64,000 nt of DNA from Nocardia cyriacigeorgica (lineage in GTDB: Bacteria; Actinomycetota; Actinomycetes; Mycobacteriales; Mycobacteriaceae). The notes under the pieces are model-generated. The model saw only the letters and a list, made by a program, of their open reading frames with translations. It ran no database searches and had not been told where the DNA came from. The DNA is taken from contig NZ_VBUT01000003.1 in the NCBI RefSeq assembly GCF_005863245.1, positions 655,886-719,885 of the forward strand, given 5' to 3'. Below, in pieces: positions 38,771 to 50,637 of the stretch (positions within the stretch are counted from its first letter, which is position 1; each line of letters begins with the position of its first letter). The position numbers were made by a program, and so were the translations under genes.

Positions 38771-40720
38771 TCAGCGGGTGTCGCCGAGAACTTCACCCTC
38801 CCGACGCGGGTCCGCGCCACCGATCCAGCCGTCGCCGTCGCGGCGGACCACGCTCAGACCGCTCGTTTGCGGCGCCACCGACACCTGATGCCCGAGTTCG
38901 CGAAGGCGCACCACCAGCGGATCGTGCGCGCCGTCATCGCTCGCGTCGATCGCCGGATGCTCGCCGCCGACCCCGGTGACCGGCGTATTCGCCGACCCGA
39001 ACGACACCGCCGAAATCGCCTGCTGCGGGTCCAGGCCCCAATCCAGCATGCCGACCAGCGTTTTCACCACGAACTGGATGATCACCGACCCGCCGGGCGA
39101 GCCGGCGACATGAGTGAGCTCGCCGCGTGAACCGTCGGCGGCATCGGCGAAGACCAGCGTCGGGCTCATCGAACTGCGCGGGCGCTTACCGGGCTCGACC
39201 CGGTTGGCCAGCGGCATCCCGTCCTCGCCCACGGGTTCGGCGGAGAAGTCGGTGAGCTGGTTGTTGAGGATGAATCCGTCGACCATGTGGAACGAGCCGA
39301 AGGCCGATTCCACGGTGGTGGTCATGGCGGCGGCATTGCCGTAGGAGTCGACGATGGAGATCTGGCTGGTGCCGTGTTCGGGCGGCTGCGGGCCCACACC
39401 GACCGGCACCGGACCGAAATCGCCGGGTTGCGCGGTCCCCATGCTGCGGCCGGGATCGATCAGCGCGGCCCGGCCCTTCAGGTATTCGGGGTTCACCAGC
39501 GTCTCGGGCGAATTGCCCGGCAGAGGCACGAAATCGGTGTCGGCGACGTACTTGTTGCGGTCGGCGTAGGCCAGTCGCTCGGCCTCGGAGATCAGGTGCA
39601 CCGCTTCGGCTTTCGGCTTACCACCATTGCGGTCGACGTTGTCCGGACCGATCGCGGCCAGATCGAAGTTGGCCAGGATGCCGAGCGTGGCGGCGACGGT
39701 GATCCCACCCGACGACGGCGCGGGCATACCGCAGATCTCGTGCTCGCGGTAGTCGGTGCACAGCGCGGTGCGCTTCTTCGGCTGGTAGTTCGCCAAGTCC
39801 TCGGCGGTGATGAGGCTGGGGGTCCGGCCGCCGGAGCCGGAGGTGGCGGCCTCGACCACGTCCTGGGCGATGGCGCCGGTGTAGAAGGCGTCGGCGCCGT
39901 CGGTGGCGATGGCGTTCAACGTCTTCGACATCGCCGGATTGGTGAGGACCTCACCTGCCGGTTTGGGGGAGCCGTCGGGGTTGAGGAAGTAGGCCTTGGC
40001 GGCCTCGTCCACCGCGAGATTCGGCGCGGATTCGGCGATCTGGCCGGCCAGGCGCGGGCTGATCTCGAAGCCGCGGTCGGCCAGCGACACCGCCGGGTCG
40101 AACAGGTCCGCCCACGGCGTCTTGCCGTGTTCGCGATGGGTGAGTTCGAGCATGCGCAGCACACCCGGGACGCCGATGGAGCGGCCGCTGGCGCGGGCAT
40201 CCGGTTTCGGTTCGGTGCGGTCGGTGTCGCTGATCCAGCGCAGATAGTTCTCGGTCGCGGCGGCGGGCGAGGTCTCGCGGCCGTCATAGGCTTCCACGGA
40301 TTTGCTCGCGGCGTCGTAATAGACCAGGAATGCGCCACCGCCGATACCGGAGGCCTGCGGTTCGACCAGCCCGAGCACGGTCTGCGCGGTGATCAGCGCG
40401 TCGGCCGCGGTGCCGCCGTCGCGCAGCACCTCGCAGGCGGCCTGGGTGGCCAGCGGATTCGCCGTCGACACCGCGTAGGTCGAGGTGCGCACCGGTGTCA
40501 TATCGCTGCGATAGCCGGACGCGATCTCGGGATTGGTGCTCAGGTTCTGCGTCGTCGTCGCACCGCCGGGCGTGGCGGGTGCGGCGGTGAGCGGAGTCCC
40601 ATTGGGCGTCGTCGTGCAGGCCGCGGTGCCCTCGGATTCCTCCGAACACCCGGCCGCCAGCGAGATCACGAGCGCCGCAACCACGGCCGCTCCCGTCCGA
40701 ATCTGTCGCGCGCGCGTCAT
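38771..40720 (-). CDS. ggt: Gamma-glutamyltransferase lipoprotein
   Basis: A 649-residue N-terminal nucleophile hydrolase of the GGT family. The signal peptide ends in lipobox LAAGC, so it is probably an exported lipoprotein. EPQASGIGGGAFLVYYDA is the conserved N-terminal part; the autoprocessing and nucleophile Thr is in PEHGTSQISIVDSYGNAAAM; RPRSSMSPTLVF and HVAGSPGGSVI bind the gamma-glutamyl group. It cleaves glutathione-like gamma-glutamyl bonds or transfers them. Divergent from uvrC across 242 bp. Confidence 0.93.
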   Translation of the reverse strand: MTRARQIRTGAAVVAALVISLAAGCSEESEGTAACTTTPNGTPLTAAPATPGGATTTQNLSTNPEIASGYRSDMTPVRTSTYAVSTANPLATQAACEVLRDGGTAADALITAQTVLGLVEPQASGIGGGAFLVYYDAASKSVEAYDGRETSPAAATENYLRWISDTDRTEPKPDARASGRSIGVPGVLRMLELTHREHGKTPWADLFDPAVSLADRGFEISPRLAGQIAESAPNLAVDEAAKAYFLNPDGSPKPAGEVLTNPAMSKTLNAIATDGADAFYTGAIAQDVVEAATSGSGGRTPSLITAEDLANYQPKKRTALCTDYREHEICGMPAPSSGGITVAATLGILANFDLAAIGPDNVDRNGGKPKAEAVHLISEAERLAYADRNKYVADTDFVPLPGNSPETLVNPEYLKGRAALIDPGRSMGTAQPGDFGPVPVGVGPQPPEHGTSQISIVDSYGNAAAMTTTVESAFGSFHMVDGFILNNQLTDFSAEPVGEDGMPLANRVEPGKRPRSSMSPTLVFADAADGSRGELTHVAGSPGGSVIIQFVVKTLVGMLDWGLDPQQAISAVSFGSANTPVTGVGGEHPAIDASDDGAHDPLVVRLRELGHQVSVAPQTSGLSVVRRDGDGWIGGADPRREGEVLGDTR

Positions 40721-40962
40721 GAACGGACCTTAACCGCTGCCGCGGGCGAACGTGCCGCGATCGATCCCAGCCCCGAGAATTCGCCCGCCGGAAGCCGGGC
40801 CGACCCGATCGACCTGCCTCCGGACTCCGCCGTTGACCTCGACAATGGTTGAGTGCGGCGGTCACGGCCGCCGGACGACACGGGAAGTCCGGCAGCCGGC
40901 CGGACCGGCGGCGTGACGCTCCCACGGCGGAGTTTGTCGGAGGGCGTCGATAGGCTGGGTGG

Positions 40963-42987
40963 GTGGCAGATCCCGCGACGTACCGGCCGAAGCCGGGCAC
41001 GATTCCCGTCGAACCCGGTGTGTACAAGTTCCGGGATTCCTACGGGCGCGTCATCTATGTCGGCAAGGCCAAGAGCCTGCGCTCGCGGCTGAACTCCTAC
41101 TTCGCCGACGTCGCCTCGCTGCACCCGCGTACCAGGCAGATGGTCACCACCGCCGCGAGCGTCGAGTGGACGGTGGTGTCCACCGAGGTCGAGGCGTTGC
41201 AGCTGGAATACAACTGGATCAAGGAGTTCGATCCGCGCTTCAACGTCCGCTACCGCGACGACAAGTCGTACCCGGTGCTGGCGGTCACCTTGAACGAGGA
41301 ATACCCGCGGTTGTTCGTCTACCGCGGGGCGCGGAAGAAGGGGGTCCGCTACTTCGGGCCCTACGCCCACGCCTGGGCGATCCGGGAAACCCTCGATCTG
41401 CTGCTGCGGGTGTTCCCCGCGCGCACCTGTTCCAACGGAGTGTTCAAGCGGCACAGCCAGATCGGACGGCCCTGCCTGCTCGGCTACATCGATAAATGCT
41501 CGGCGCCGTGCATCGGCCGGGTCAGCGCCGACGAGCATCGCCGCATTGTCGAGGACTTCTGCGACTTCCTGGCCGGGCGCACCGACCGCATGGTCCGCGA
41601 CCTCGAACGACGCATGCACGCCGCCGCCGACGACCTCGACTTCGAGACCGCCGCCCGCCTGCGCGACGACGTGCAGGCGCTGCGCCGGGCGCTGGAGAAG
41701 CAGGCCGTGGTGCTCGGCACCGGCACCGACGCCGACGTCATCGCCTTCGCCACCGATGAGCTCGAGGTGGCGGTGCAGATCTTCCACGTGCGCGACGGCC
41801 GGGTCCGCGGTCAGCGCGGCTGGGTGGTCGACAAATCCGGCGACGCCGTCGACGTGCCCGAGGCCGGCGGCGAGATGGCGGCGCTGGTGGAGCAGTTCCT
41901 CACCCAGTTCTACGGTGAGCAGGCCGCCGTCGCCGCCCAGGGTGCCGAAGAACAGCCGACGGTGGTGCCGCGCGAGGTGCTGGTGCCCGAACTTCCCGCC
42001 GATGTGGAGCAGGTGCAGCAGTGGCTGTCGCAGCTGCGTGGTTCTGCGGTGCAGGTGCGGGTGCCGCGCCGCGGCGACAAGAAGGCGCTGGCCGAGACGG
42101 TGCAGCGCAACGCGCAGGAGGCCCTGGCCCAGCACAAACTGCGCCGCGCCGGCGATCTCACCTCCAGATCGGCCGCGCTGCAAGACATTCAGGACGCCCT
42201 GGATCTGGACACCGCGCCGCTGCGCATCGAATGCGTCGACATCAGCCATGTGCAGGGCACCGATGTGGTCGCCTCGCTGGTCGTGTTCGAGGACGGCCTG
42301 CCCCGGAAATCCGAGTACCGGCACTACACCATCAAGGAAGCCGCCGGTGAGGGCCGATCCGATGACGTCGGCAGCATCGCCGAGGTCACCAGGCGCCGCT
42401 TCGGCCGGCTGCGCCGCGAACGCGACGCCGCCGAACGGGTCGAGCTCGACACCCCCACCGCCCCCGAAGGCACCCCGCCCGACGACATCGACGACGCGCC
42501 CACCTCGCTCCCCGGGATCGACCCCGCGACCGGCAAACCGCGCAAGTTCGCCTACCCGCCCAACCTCTACGTCGTCGACGGCGGCGCACCGCAGGTCGCG
42601 GCCGCCGCCGAGGTGCTCGATGAACTCGGCATCACCGACGTCGCGGTGATCGGCCTGGCCAAACGCCTGGAAGAGGTGTGGGTGCCGAACGAACCGGACC
42701 CGGTGATCATGCCCCGCACCAGCGAGGCGCTCTACCTGCTGCAACGGGTGCGTGACGAGGCCCACCGCTTCGCCATCACCTTCCACCGCAGCAAGCGCTC
42801 GCGCCGGATGACGGCCTCGGCGCTGGATTCGGTGCGCGGATTGGGCGCTGCCCGGCGAACCGCGCTGGTCACGCACTTCGGATCGGTCGCCAAGTTGAAG
42901 GAGGCAACGGTGGAGGAGATCACCGAAGTACCCGGTATCGGGGTCGCCACGGCGCAGGCGGTGCTGGCCGCCTTGCGCGGAGATTAG
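40963..42987 (+). CDS. uvrC: Excinuclease ABC subunit C
   Basis: A 674-residue UvrC. The GIY-YIG 3'-incision nuclease is at the N-terminus ([20 protein letters not shown]). A UVR motif for UvrB follows near residue 215 ([20 protein letters not shown]). The C-terminal RNase H-like 5'-incision domain begins [20 protein letters not shown], and helix-hairpin-helix motifs close the protein ([16 protein letters not shown]). Nucleotide excision repair. First of a uvrC-rapZ-yvcK-whiA run. Confidence 0.96.
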   Translation: MADPATYRPKPGTIPVEPGVYKFRDSYGRVIYVGKAKSLRSRLNSYFADVASLHPRTRQMVTTAASVEWTVVSTEVEALQLEYNWIKEFDPRFNVRYRDDKSYPVLAVTLNEEYPRLFVYRGARKKGVRYFGPYAHAWAIRETLDLLLRVFPARTCSNGVFKRHSQIGRPCLLGYIDKCSAPCIGRVSADEHRRIVEDFCDFLAGRTDRMVRDLERRMHAAADDLDFETAARLRDDVQALRRALEKQAVVLGTGTDADVIAFATDELEVAVQIFHVRDGRVRGQRGWVVDKSGDAVDVPEAGGEMAALVEQFLTQFYGEQAAVAAQGAEEQPTVVPREVLVPELPADVEQVQQWLSQLRGSAVQVRVPRRGDKKALAETVQRNAQEALAQHKLRRAGDLTSRSAALQDIQDALDLDTAPLRIECVDISHVQGTDVVASLVVFEDGLPRKSEYRHYTIKEAAGEGRSDDVGSIAEVTRRRFGRLRRERDAAERVELDTPTAPEGTPPDDIDDAPTSLPGIDPATGKPRKFAYPPNLYVVDGGAPQVAAAAEVLDELGITDVAVIGLAKRLEEVWVPNEPDPVIMPRTSEALYLLQRVRDEAHRFAITFHRSKRSRRMTASALDSVRGLGAARRTALVTHFGSVAKLKEATVEEITEVPGIGVATAQAVLAALRGD

Positions 42988-43076
42988 CCCCGGTCGCGTA
43001 CGTTGTGTAACTGCACCGGATACCGAATTCGGTGCGAGATGATCGAGAGGCACCCAGACAACAGATCCGGTGGTAC

Positions 43077-44030
43077 ATGACACGCGTCGAATCGAACAGC
43101 AGCGGCCATGCCCCCGGGCCCGCCGCAGCGCGCGGCGGGCCCGCCGGTGCGCAGGTAGAGGTCGTTCTGGTGACCGGTTTGTCCGGAGCGGGTCGCGGTA
43201 CCGCGGCCAAGGTGCTCGAGGATCTCGGCTGGTACGTCACCGATAATCTGCCGCCCGAACTGATCGGGCGCATGGTCGAGCTCGGCGCCGCCGCCGATCC
43301 GCCGATCCGACGATTGGCCCTGGTCATGGACGTGCGCAGCCGGTTCTTCACCGGCGATCTGTCGGTGGTCACCGAGCAGCTGCGTGAGCGCGGGGTGAAG
43401 ACCAGGGTGTTGTTCCTGGAAGCTTCCGACGATGTGCTGATCCGCCGGTTCGGTTTTGCCCGGCGCCGCCATCCGTTGCAGAGCGAGAGTGCCGACGGCA
43501 CGCTGTCGGCCGGTATCGCGGCCGAGCGGATCCGGCTCTCGGCGGTCAAGGCCGCCGCCGACGTCGTCATCGACACCACCGAGCTGTCCATTCATCAGCT
43601 GCACCGCAAGCTCGAGGAGGCCTATGGCGGCGGCGCCTCGGCCGCCTTGCAGCTGACGGTGCAGTCCTTCGGTTTCAAGTACGGGGTACCGCTGGACGCC
43701 GACATGGTGTTGGATGTGCGTTTTCTGCCCAATCCACACTGGATACCGGAACTGCGGGAACATTCTGGACAGGAGTCGGTGGTCAGCGAGTACGTGCTGT
43801 CGCGTCCCGGCGCGGACGATTATCTGCGTACCTGCCATCACCTGCTCGACCTGGTCACGAACGGTTACCGCCAAGAGGGGAAGCGATACATGACGGTGGC
43901 AGTGGGGTGCACCGGCGGCAGGCACCGCAGCGTGGCGATCGCCGAGGCGCTGGGCGAATCGTTGCGCACCGACTCCGACGGGGTCGTCGACGTGGTGCGC
44001 GTGGTCCACCGGGATCTGGGGCGCGAATGA
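43077..44030 (+). CDS. rapZ: RapZ family nucleotide-binding protein
   Basis: A 317-residue P-loop protein. Walker A is VTGLSGAGRGTAAKVLEDLG; the C-terminal GCTGGRHRSVAIAE domain is the conserved RapZ effector part. In Enterobacteria RapZ steers small RNA decay for glmS; in actinobacteria the role is unclear. ATG 43077 aligns with mycobacterial homologues; GTG 43032 is an alternative with a weak site. Stop overlaps yvcK by 4 nt. Confidence 0.92.
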   Translation: MTRVESNSSGHAPGPAAARGGPAGAQVEVVLVTGLSGAGRGTAAKVLEDLGWYVTDNLPPELIGRMVELGAAADPPIRRLALVMDVRSRFFTGDLSVVTEQLRERGVKTRVLFLEASDDVLIRRFGFARRRHPLQSESADGTLSAGIAAERIRLSAVKAAADVVIDTTELSIHQLHRKLEEAYGGGASAALQLTVQSFGFKYGVPLDADMVLDVRFLPNPHWIPELREHSGQESVVSEYVLSRPGADDYLRTCHHLLDLVTNGYRQEGKRYMTVAVGCTGGRHRSVAIAEALGESLRTDSDGVVDVVRVVHRDLGRE

Positions 44031-45073
44031 CGGGATGGGATGCCAACCCCGCCATCGTCGCTCTCGGTGGCGGGCACGGTTTGTACGCGACGCTGACCGC
44101 CGTGCGGCGGCTGACCGCCCGCATCAGCGCGGTGGTGACCGTGGCCGACGACGGCGGATCCTCCGGCCGATTACGCGCCGAGCTGGGCGTGCCTCCGCCG
44201 GGTGACCTGCGGATGGCGCTGGCGGCACTGGCCGCCGACGCCGACGGCGTGTGGACGCGCACGGTGCAGCATCGCTTCGGCGGCACCGGCGCGCTGGCCG
44301 GGCATTCGGTCGGCAACCTGATCCTGGCCGGGCTCACCGAGGTGCTCGGGGATCCGGTGGCGGCGCTCGACCAGGTCGCGGCGCTGCTCGGGGTGACCGG
44401 GCGGGTGCTGCCGATGTCGCCCATCGCCCTCGATATCGAGGCCGACGTGTCCGGCCTGGAGGCCGACCCGCGTGTGAGCAGGTGTATCCGCGGACAGGTG
44501 GCGGTGGCGACCACGCCGGGCAAGGTCCGGCGGGTGCGGCTGATCCCCTCCGATCCGCCCGCGAGCCCGGAGGCCACCTCGGCCATCGAACACGCCGATG
44601 TGGTGGTGCTCGGCCCCGGCTCCTGGTTCACCAGTGTGATCCCGCATGTGCTGGTCCCCGAGCTGCGCGACGCGCTGGTCTACACCAGGGCGCGCAAGGT
44701 GCTGGTGCTGAATCTGGCCGCCGAGCCGGGGGAGACCGCGGGATTCTCCGCCGAACGCCATCTGCATGTATTGTCCCAGCACGCACCGGATTTCGCGGTC
44801 GATGATGTGCTGGTCGATTCCGGCTGCGTGCCCGAGGGCAGAGAGCGTGAACATGTCGCAAGAGCGGCCGAACAGTTGCGAGCGCGGGTAGTCTTTTCCG
44901 ATGTCGCCGACGCGGGAACAGACCGGCACCATCCCGGAAAGCTTGCCGCCGCACTGGATCGTTTGATCCGGGAACCTCGGCCGACCATGTCAGGGCTTCG
45001 AGTCGAGGGACGGCACATGGGTCAGGATGTGCGGTCCGGGTTGGGTGGAAAGGAGCGCGTCTCGTGGCGATGA
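44027..45073 (+). CDS. yvcK: YvcK/CuvA gluconeogenesis factor
   Basis: A 348-residue member of the CofD/YvcK Rossmann family: [33 protein letters not shown] and [13 protein letters not shown]. The second half has [20 protein letters not shown]. YvcK-type proteins bind UDP-sugars and influence carbon partition to the cell wall; in mycobacteria the homologue (CuvA) supports polar growth. ATG 44027 overlaps rapZ; its end overlaps whiA by 10 nt. Confidence 0.92.
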   Translation: MTGWDANPAIVALGGGHGLYATLTAVRRLTARISAVVTVADDGGSSGRLRAELGVPPPGDLRMALAALAADADGVWTRTVQHRFGGTGALAGHSVGNLILAGLTEVLGDPVAALDQVAALLGVTGRVLPMSPIALDIEADVSGLEADPRVSRCIRGQVAVATTPGKVRRVRLIPSDPPASPEATSAIEHADVVVLGPGSWFTSVIPHVLVPELRDALVYTRARKVLVLNLAAEPGETAGFSAERHLHVLSQHAPDFAVDDVLVDSGCVPEGREREHVARAAEQLRARVVFSDVADAGTDRHHPGKLAAALDRLIREPRPTMSGLRVEGRHMGQDVRSGLGGKERVSWR

Positions 45074-46047
45074 CAGCCGAAGTGAAGGACGAGCTGAGCA
45101 GGCTCGCGGTGTCCCAGGTGAGTTCGCGCAAGGCGGAACTGTCCGCCCTGCTGCGCTTCGCCGGTGGGCTACACATCGTCGGCGGGCGGGTGATCGTCGA
45201 GGCCGAGGTGGATATGGGCTCGATCGCCCGCAGGCTACGACGCGAAATCTTCGAGCTCTACGGTTACGGCTCCGACGTGCACGTTCTCGGTGCCGGCGGG
45301 CTGCGCAAGACCTCGCGCTATGTGGTGCGGGTGTCGAAGGAGGGCGAGGCGCTGGCCCGTCAGACCGGCCTGCTCGACGTGCGCGGCCGTCCGGTGCGCG
45401 GGCTGCCCGCCCAGGTGGTCGGCGGCAGTGTCGGTGACGCCGAAGCCGCTTGGCGCGGTGCGTTTCTCGCGCACGGCTCGCTCACCGAACCGGGACGCTC
45501 CTCGGCGCTCGAGGTCAGCTGCCCCGGTCCGGAGGCGGCGCTGGCGCTGGTGGGCGCGGCGCGCAGGCTCGGCATCTCGGCCAAGGCGCGCGAGGTGCGC
45601 GGCACCGACCGGGTGGTGGTGCGCGACGGCGAGGCCATCGGCGCGCTGCTCACCAGGATGGGCGCCCAGGACACCCGCCTGACCTGGGAAGAACGCCGGA
45701 TGCGCCGGGAGGTGCGGGCCACCGCCAACCGGCTGGCCAACTTCGACGACGCCAACCTGCGCCGCTCCGCGCGCGCCGCGGTCGCCGCCGCCGCGCGGGT
45801 GGAGCGGGCGCTGGAAATCCTCGGTGAGGAGGTGCCCGACCATCTGGCCGCGGCGGGCAAGTTGCGGGTGCAGCATCGCCAGGCCTCGCTCGAGGAACTC
45901 GGCCAGCTCGCCGATCCGCCGATGACGAAAGACGCTGTGGCCGGGCGTATCCGGCGGCTGCTGTCGATGGCCGACCGCCGCGCGAAGGAGATCGGCGTGC
46001 CCGATACCGAATCGGCGGTGACCGCCGAACTGCTCGACGAAGCCTGA
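45064..46047 (+). CDS. whiA: Sporulation/division regulator WhiA
   Basis: A 327-residue WhiA. The N-terminal LAGLIDADG-like part ([20 protein letters not shown] and [20 protein letters not shown]) is followed by a C-terminal HTH ([20 protein letters not shown] then [10 protein letters not shown]). A DNA-binding protein linked to sporulation or division in actinobacteria. GTG 45064 was chosen, with GGAG 9 nt upstream; ATG 45070 is possible. Confidence 0.94.
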   Translation: MAMTAEVKDELSRLAVSQVSSRKAELSALLRFAGGLHIVGGRVIVEAEVDMGSIARRLRREIFELYGYGSDVHVLGAGGLRKTSRYVVRVSKEGEALARQTGLLDVRGRPVRGLPAQVVGGSVGDAEAAWRGAFLAHGSLTEPGRSSALEVSCPGPEAALALVGAARRLGISAKAREVRGTDRVVVRDGEAIGALLTRMGAQDTRLTWEERRMRREVRATANRLANFDDANLRRSARAAVAAAARVERALEILGEEVPDHLAAAGKLRVQHRQASLEELGQLADPPMTKDAVAGRIRRLLSMADRRAKEIGVPDTESAVTAELLDEA

Positions 46048-46093
46048 GTAAATGGGCCGGTTCCACCGGCCCGCGTCCGGCCGTCCGCCGACC

Positions 46094-46124
46094 GCACCTC
46101 GCCCGATTCGCAATCGTGAGGTGC
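46094..46124 (+). terminator. Possible hairpin after whiA
   Basis: GCACCTC (46094-46100) pairs with GAGGTGC (46118-46124), 17-nt loop. It lies between whiA and gap, upstream of a TACTGT box at 46151 that may be the gap -10 element. Confidence 0.35.
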
Positions 46125-46162
46125 ATGTCCGCGGGGTCACGGCCGGGCACTACTGTAGGTAG

Positions 46163-47218
<1,056 letters not shown>

Positions 47219-47223
47219 CGCAG

Positions 47224-48444
47224 ATGGCAGTCAAGACACTCGCAGATCTGCTGGCCGAGGGTGTCGAGGGCCGGGGCGTGCTGGTGCGCTCCGACCTCAA
47301 CGTCCCCCTCGACGACAACGGCACCATCACCGACCCCGGCCGCATTCTGGCTTCGGTGCCCACGCTGAAGGCGCTGGTCGAGGCCGGCGCTAAGGTCGTC
47401 GTCACCGCGCATCTGGGCCGCCCGAAGGGCGAGCCGGATCCGAAGCTGTCGCTGGCGCCGGTCGCCGCGCGGCTGGCCGAGGAACTGGGCCGCAATGTCC
47501 AGCTCGCCGGTGACGTGGTCGGCCAGGACGCGCTCGCGCGTTCGGAGGGCCTCACCGACGGTGACGTGCTCATGCTCGAGAACATCCGTTTCGATCCGCG
47601 CGAAACCAGCAAGGACGACGCGCAGCGGGCCAAGCTGGCCGCCGCGCTGGTCGAGCTGGTCGGCGAGGACGGCGCGTTCGTCTCCGACGGCTTCGGTGTG
47701 GTGCACCGCAAGCAGGCCTCGGTCTACGACGTGGCGAAGCAGCTGCCGCATTACGCGGGCACGCTGGTCGCCGCCGAGGTCGAGGTGCTGGCCAAGCTGA
47801 CGGAGAACCCGGAGCGCCCGTACGCCGTTGTGCTCGGCGGGTCGAAGGTTTCGGACAAGCTCGCGGTGATCGAGGCGCTGGCCCCCAAGGTCGACACCCT
47901 CGTCATCGGTGGTGGCATGTGCTTCACCTTCCTTGCTGCCCAAGGGCTTTCGGTCGGTTCCTCGCTGTTGCAGGAGGAGATGATCGACACCTGCAAGCAG
48001 CTGCTCGAGCGCTTCGCCGACGTCATCCACCTGCCGCGTGACATCGTCGCCGCCGACAAGTTCGCCGCCGACGCGGATTCGAAGGTCGTTCCGGCCCACG
48101 AGATCCCGGACGGCTGGATGGGCCTGGACATCGGCCCCGAGTCGGTGGACCGGTTCGCGGCGCTGCTGACCGAGGCGAAGACGGTGTTCTGGAACGGCCC
48201 GATGGGTGTGTTCGAGTTCGACAACTTCGCCGCGGGCACCCGTGGGGTCGCCGAGGCGATCGTGACCGCGACCGGTAAGGGCGCGTTCACCGTCGTCGGT
48301 GGTGGCGACTCGGCCGCGGCCGTGCGCACCCTCGGTCTGCCGGAGGACGGTTTCTCGCACATCTCGACCGGTGGCGGTGCGTCGCTGGAGTACCTCGAGG
48401 GCAAGGAACTTCCCGGCATCAGCGTGCTGGAGGAGGACGCGTAA
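47224..48444 (+). CDS. pgk: Phosphoglycerate kinase
   Basis: A 406-residue ATP-forming kinase of glycolysis. The N-domain signature [15 protein letters not shown] binds 3-phosphoglycerate; the C-domain has [15 protein letters not shown] and [11 protein letters not shown] for the nucleotide. It begins 5 nt after gap and overlaps tpiA by one base. Confidence 0.96.
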   Translation: MAVKTLADLLAEGVEGRGVLVRSDLNVPLDDNGTITDPGRILASVPTLKALVEAGAKVVVTAHLGRPKGEPDPKLSLAPVAARLAEELGRNVQLAGDVVGQDALARSEGLTDGDVLMLENIRFDPRETSKDDAQRAKLAAALVELVGEDGAFVSDGFGVVHRKQASVYDVAKQLPHYAGTLVAAEVEVLAKLTENPERPYAVVLGGSKVSDKLAVIEALAPKVDTLVIGGGMCFTFLAAQGLSVGSSLLQEEMIDTCKQLLERFADVIHLPRDIVAADKFAADADSKVVPAHEIPDGWMGLDIGPESVDRFAALLTEAKTVFWNGPMGVFEFDNFAAGTRGVAEAIVTATGKGAFTVVGGGDSAAAVRTLGLPEDGFSHISTGGGASLEYLEGKELPGISVLEEDA

Positions 48445-49229
48445 TGGCACGTAAGCCGCTCATCGCGGGCAACTGGAAGATGAACCTCAATCATCTCGAG
48501 GCCATCGCCCTGGTGCAGAAGATCGCGTTCGCCCTGCCGGACAAGTATTTCGACAAGGTCGACGTCACCGTCATCCCGCCGTTCACCGATATCCGCAGCG
48601 TGCAGACCCTGATCGAGGGCGACAAGCTGCGCATCACCTTCGGTGCGCAGGATGTGTCGGTGCACGACGAAGGCGCCTACACCGGCGAGATCAGCGCGTC
48701 CATGCTGGCCAAGCTGGGGTGCAGCTTCGTGGTGGTCGGGCATTCGGAGCGCCGCCAGTACCACAACGAGGACGACGCCATCGTGCTCGCCAAGGCCAAG
48801 CAGGCGCTCGAGCACGCGATCACCCCGATCGTGTGCATCGGTGAGGGTCTCAACGTCCGCGAGGCCAAAACCCACGTCGAGTACAACCTCGAGCAGCTGC
48901 GCGGTTCGCTCAAAGGCCTGACGGCCGAGGAGATCTCGAAGATCGTCATCGCCTACGAGCCGGTGTGGGCAATCGGCACCGGTAAGGTCGCCACTCCCGC
49001 CGACGCGCAGGAAGTGTGCGGCGCGATTCGCGGCGAGCTCGCCGAACTGGCTTCGCCCGAGGTGGCGGCGTCGGTGCGGGTGCTCTACGGCGGTTCGGTC
49101 AACGCCAAGAACGTCGGCGAATTGGTCTCCCAGACCGATATCGACGGCGCTCTGGTCGGCGGTGCCTCGCTCAAGGGCGACGAGTTCGCCACCCTGTCGG
49201 CTATTGCCGCGGGCGGTCCGCTGCCCTGA
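48444..49229 (+). CDS. tpiA: Triosephosphate isomerase
   Basis: A 261-residue TIM barrel. All catalytic residues are visible: Lys in AGNWKMN, His in VVVGHSERR, Glu in [21 protein letters not shown] binds phosphate. Its ribosome site GGAGGAGG lies inside the end of pgk. A strong terminator follows. Confidence 0.97.
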   Translation: MARKPLIAGNWKMNLNHLEAIALVQKIAFALPDKYFDKVDVTVIPPFTDIRSVQTLIEGDKLRITFGAQDVSVHDEGAYTGEISASMLAKLGCSFVVVGHSERRQYHNEDDAIVLAKAKQALEHAITPIVCIGEGLNVREAKTHVEYNLEQLRGSLKGLTAEEISKIVIAYEPVWAIGTGKVATPADAQEVCGAIRGELAELASPEVAASVRVLYGGSVNAKNVGELVSQTDIDGALVGGASLKGDEFATLSAIAAGGPLP

Positions 49230-49246
49230 TCGGCGCTGATACGTAT

Positions 49247-49289
49247 TGAGGCCCACCGGATACTGATTCCGGTGGGCCTCAGTCGTTTT
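49247..49289 (+). terminator. Rho-independent terminator after tpiA
   Basis: Perfect 14-bp arms (49247-49260 tgaggcccaccgga; 49268-49281) with a 7-nt loop, followed by GTCGTTTT. The stem starts 18 nt after the tpiA stop and could also serve the convergent META gene. Confidence 0.88.
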
Positions 49290-49313
49290 CGGAGCCGCGG
49301 AGCCGTCGCGTCG

Positions 49314-50111
49314 TTACTGCGCCCGCAGCGTCAGCCCGTGCCCGTTCGGGTTGCGCAGGGTGAGGACGTCGGCGTCGACGGTGGCCTGTGCGGTGCCGTC
49401 GAGGGCGGTGAGGACCGCCTGTTCGACCTCCATGGTTTCGGGGTCGCACATCATTTTGGTGGTCGCCACCTGGAACGCGATGTCGGCGGCTTCGGGAGTG
49501 TCGGTGATGGTGGCCGAGCCGGTCATCCGGTTGCAGCCGGCGAAACCGGTGAGGGAGCCGTCCTCGGCGATGGTGAAGGTGGGCCGCAGTTCGTCGATCT
49601 TCTGCGAGTGGATCTCGGCGTCGGGGGTGAGCAGGGCGGTGACGACCCAGGGGGTGCCGCGCAGCGGTCGGTCGGGGAGCAGGACCTTCTTGTCCATCAT
49701 GACGACGGTGGTGTTGTTGCCTTCGAGGGTGAGCCGGGCGTCGTCGAGCCGCCAGCTGGGGGAGGCATTGAGCAGGTCGCTGAGCCATTCGTCGGCGCCC
49801 ATCTTCTCGCCCGGACAGGCCATCAGCGTGCTGGCCAGGCCCGACACCGTGACAGTGTTGCCATCGAGTTCGACCGCGCCGCTGTGGGTGTTGCAGCCCG
49901 CCGACGCGGAGACCCGGCCCTCGGCGAAGGTGAGCGTCAGCGGGCCGCCACCGGGAATCGGCGGGCCTTCGACCTCGGTCGAGATGTAGGTGTGGCCCAT
50001 CGGCGTCGGCGCGGGCCCCGTCGGCTCGGCGTCGTCATCGTTCGCGCAGGCCGTGGCGGCCGCGAGGGTGAGCAGCAACGCCGCTCCGAACCGGATCAGG
50101 TGTGCCGACAT
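49314..50111 (-). CDS. META domain lipoprotein (HslJ-like), two domains
   Basis: A 265-residue exported lipoprotein. The signal peptide has FGAALLLTLAAATAC as lipobox. Two META/HslJ domains follow: one with RVSASAGCNTHSGAVELDG and MACPGEKM, the second with GSLTGFAGCNRMTGSATI and MMCDPETMEVEQA. Each has the family's paired cysteines. HslJ-type proteins are linked to heat stress and novobiocin resistance in E. coli; the role here is unknown. Confidence 0.88.
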   Translation of the reverse strand: MSAHLIRFGAALLLTLAAATACANDDDAEPTGPAPTPMGHTYISTEVEGPPIPGGGPLTLTFAEGRVSASAGCNTHSGAVELDGNTVTVSGLASTLMACPGEKMGADEWLSDLLNASPSWRLDDARLTLEGNNTTVVMMDKKVLLPDRPLRGTPWVVTALLTPDAEIHSQKIDELRPTFTIAEDGSLTGFAGCNRMTGSATITDTPEAADIAFQVATTKMMCDPETMEVEQAVLTALDGTAQATVDADVLTLRNPNGHGLTLRAQ

Positions 50112-50637
50112 GTCGCGATCCTACCGGCGGGGGATGCGGCGGCTCGGGATTCGCGGGGCGGTAGCGCTAGGGAGCCGTTGGCCTGCTGCGGCGGATGGCC
50201 CCGACGATGCGCATCGCTGCGCTCAATCACTTCCCAGGGTGCCGGCCGTCCAGCACCCAGAACGGGACGATCGGCGCCAAGACGTCGGGACAGGTCAGGG
50301 GGCGAGTTCGCCCACCTTTGAGCGACAACCGACGCGAGTTGTCGCTCGAAGGTGGGCGACACACTTCGGTCCGGCACTGGGGGCTCGCAAGTGGCCGGTG
50401 TCCGCGCTGTATCGCTGACCGTCGTCTTCACATGCTCGCCGCTGCGCACTCGACTCCCTGAATTGGCGTCCCGTCCCGACTCGCGTGCCGATGGCGCCGG
50501 TGAGCCCTGGACCGTCGGCTTGCCCGGCGAAAACCACGTGACGCCTGCGGTTCTCAGCCGTATGGTGTGTCCGGTCTGATACGGGGACAGGGGAGGGAGC
50601 AAGCGTTGCTGGATTCGGGGGTCAGTGTTCCGGTGGG
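50112..50637. other. 526-bp gap with long inverted repeat
   Basis: Divergent region between the META lipoprotein and the DUF3841 gene. Apart from the 22-bp inverted repeat listed separately, no gene or known element was recognised. Confidence 0.45.
50308..50359. repeat. Long inverted repeat, 22-bp arms
   Basis: Arms 50308-50329 and 50338-50359 match at 21 of 22 positions with an 8-nt loop (tcgcccacctt...aaggtgggcga at the outer ends). It is not next to a gene end and has no T-tract. Confidence 0.8.

Noticed and set aside
40717..43083. 788-codon minus-strand frame opposite uvrC
   Set aside because: Shadow of uvrC; no recognisable domain or ribosome site.
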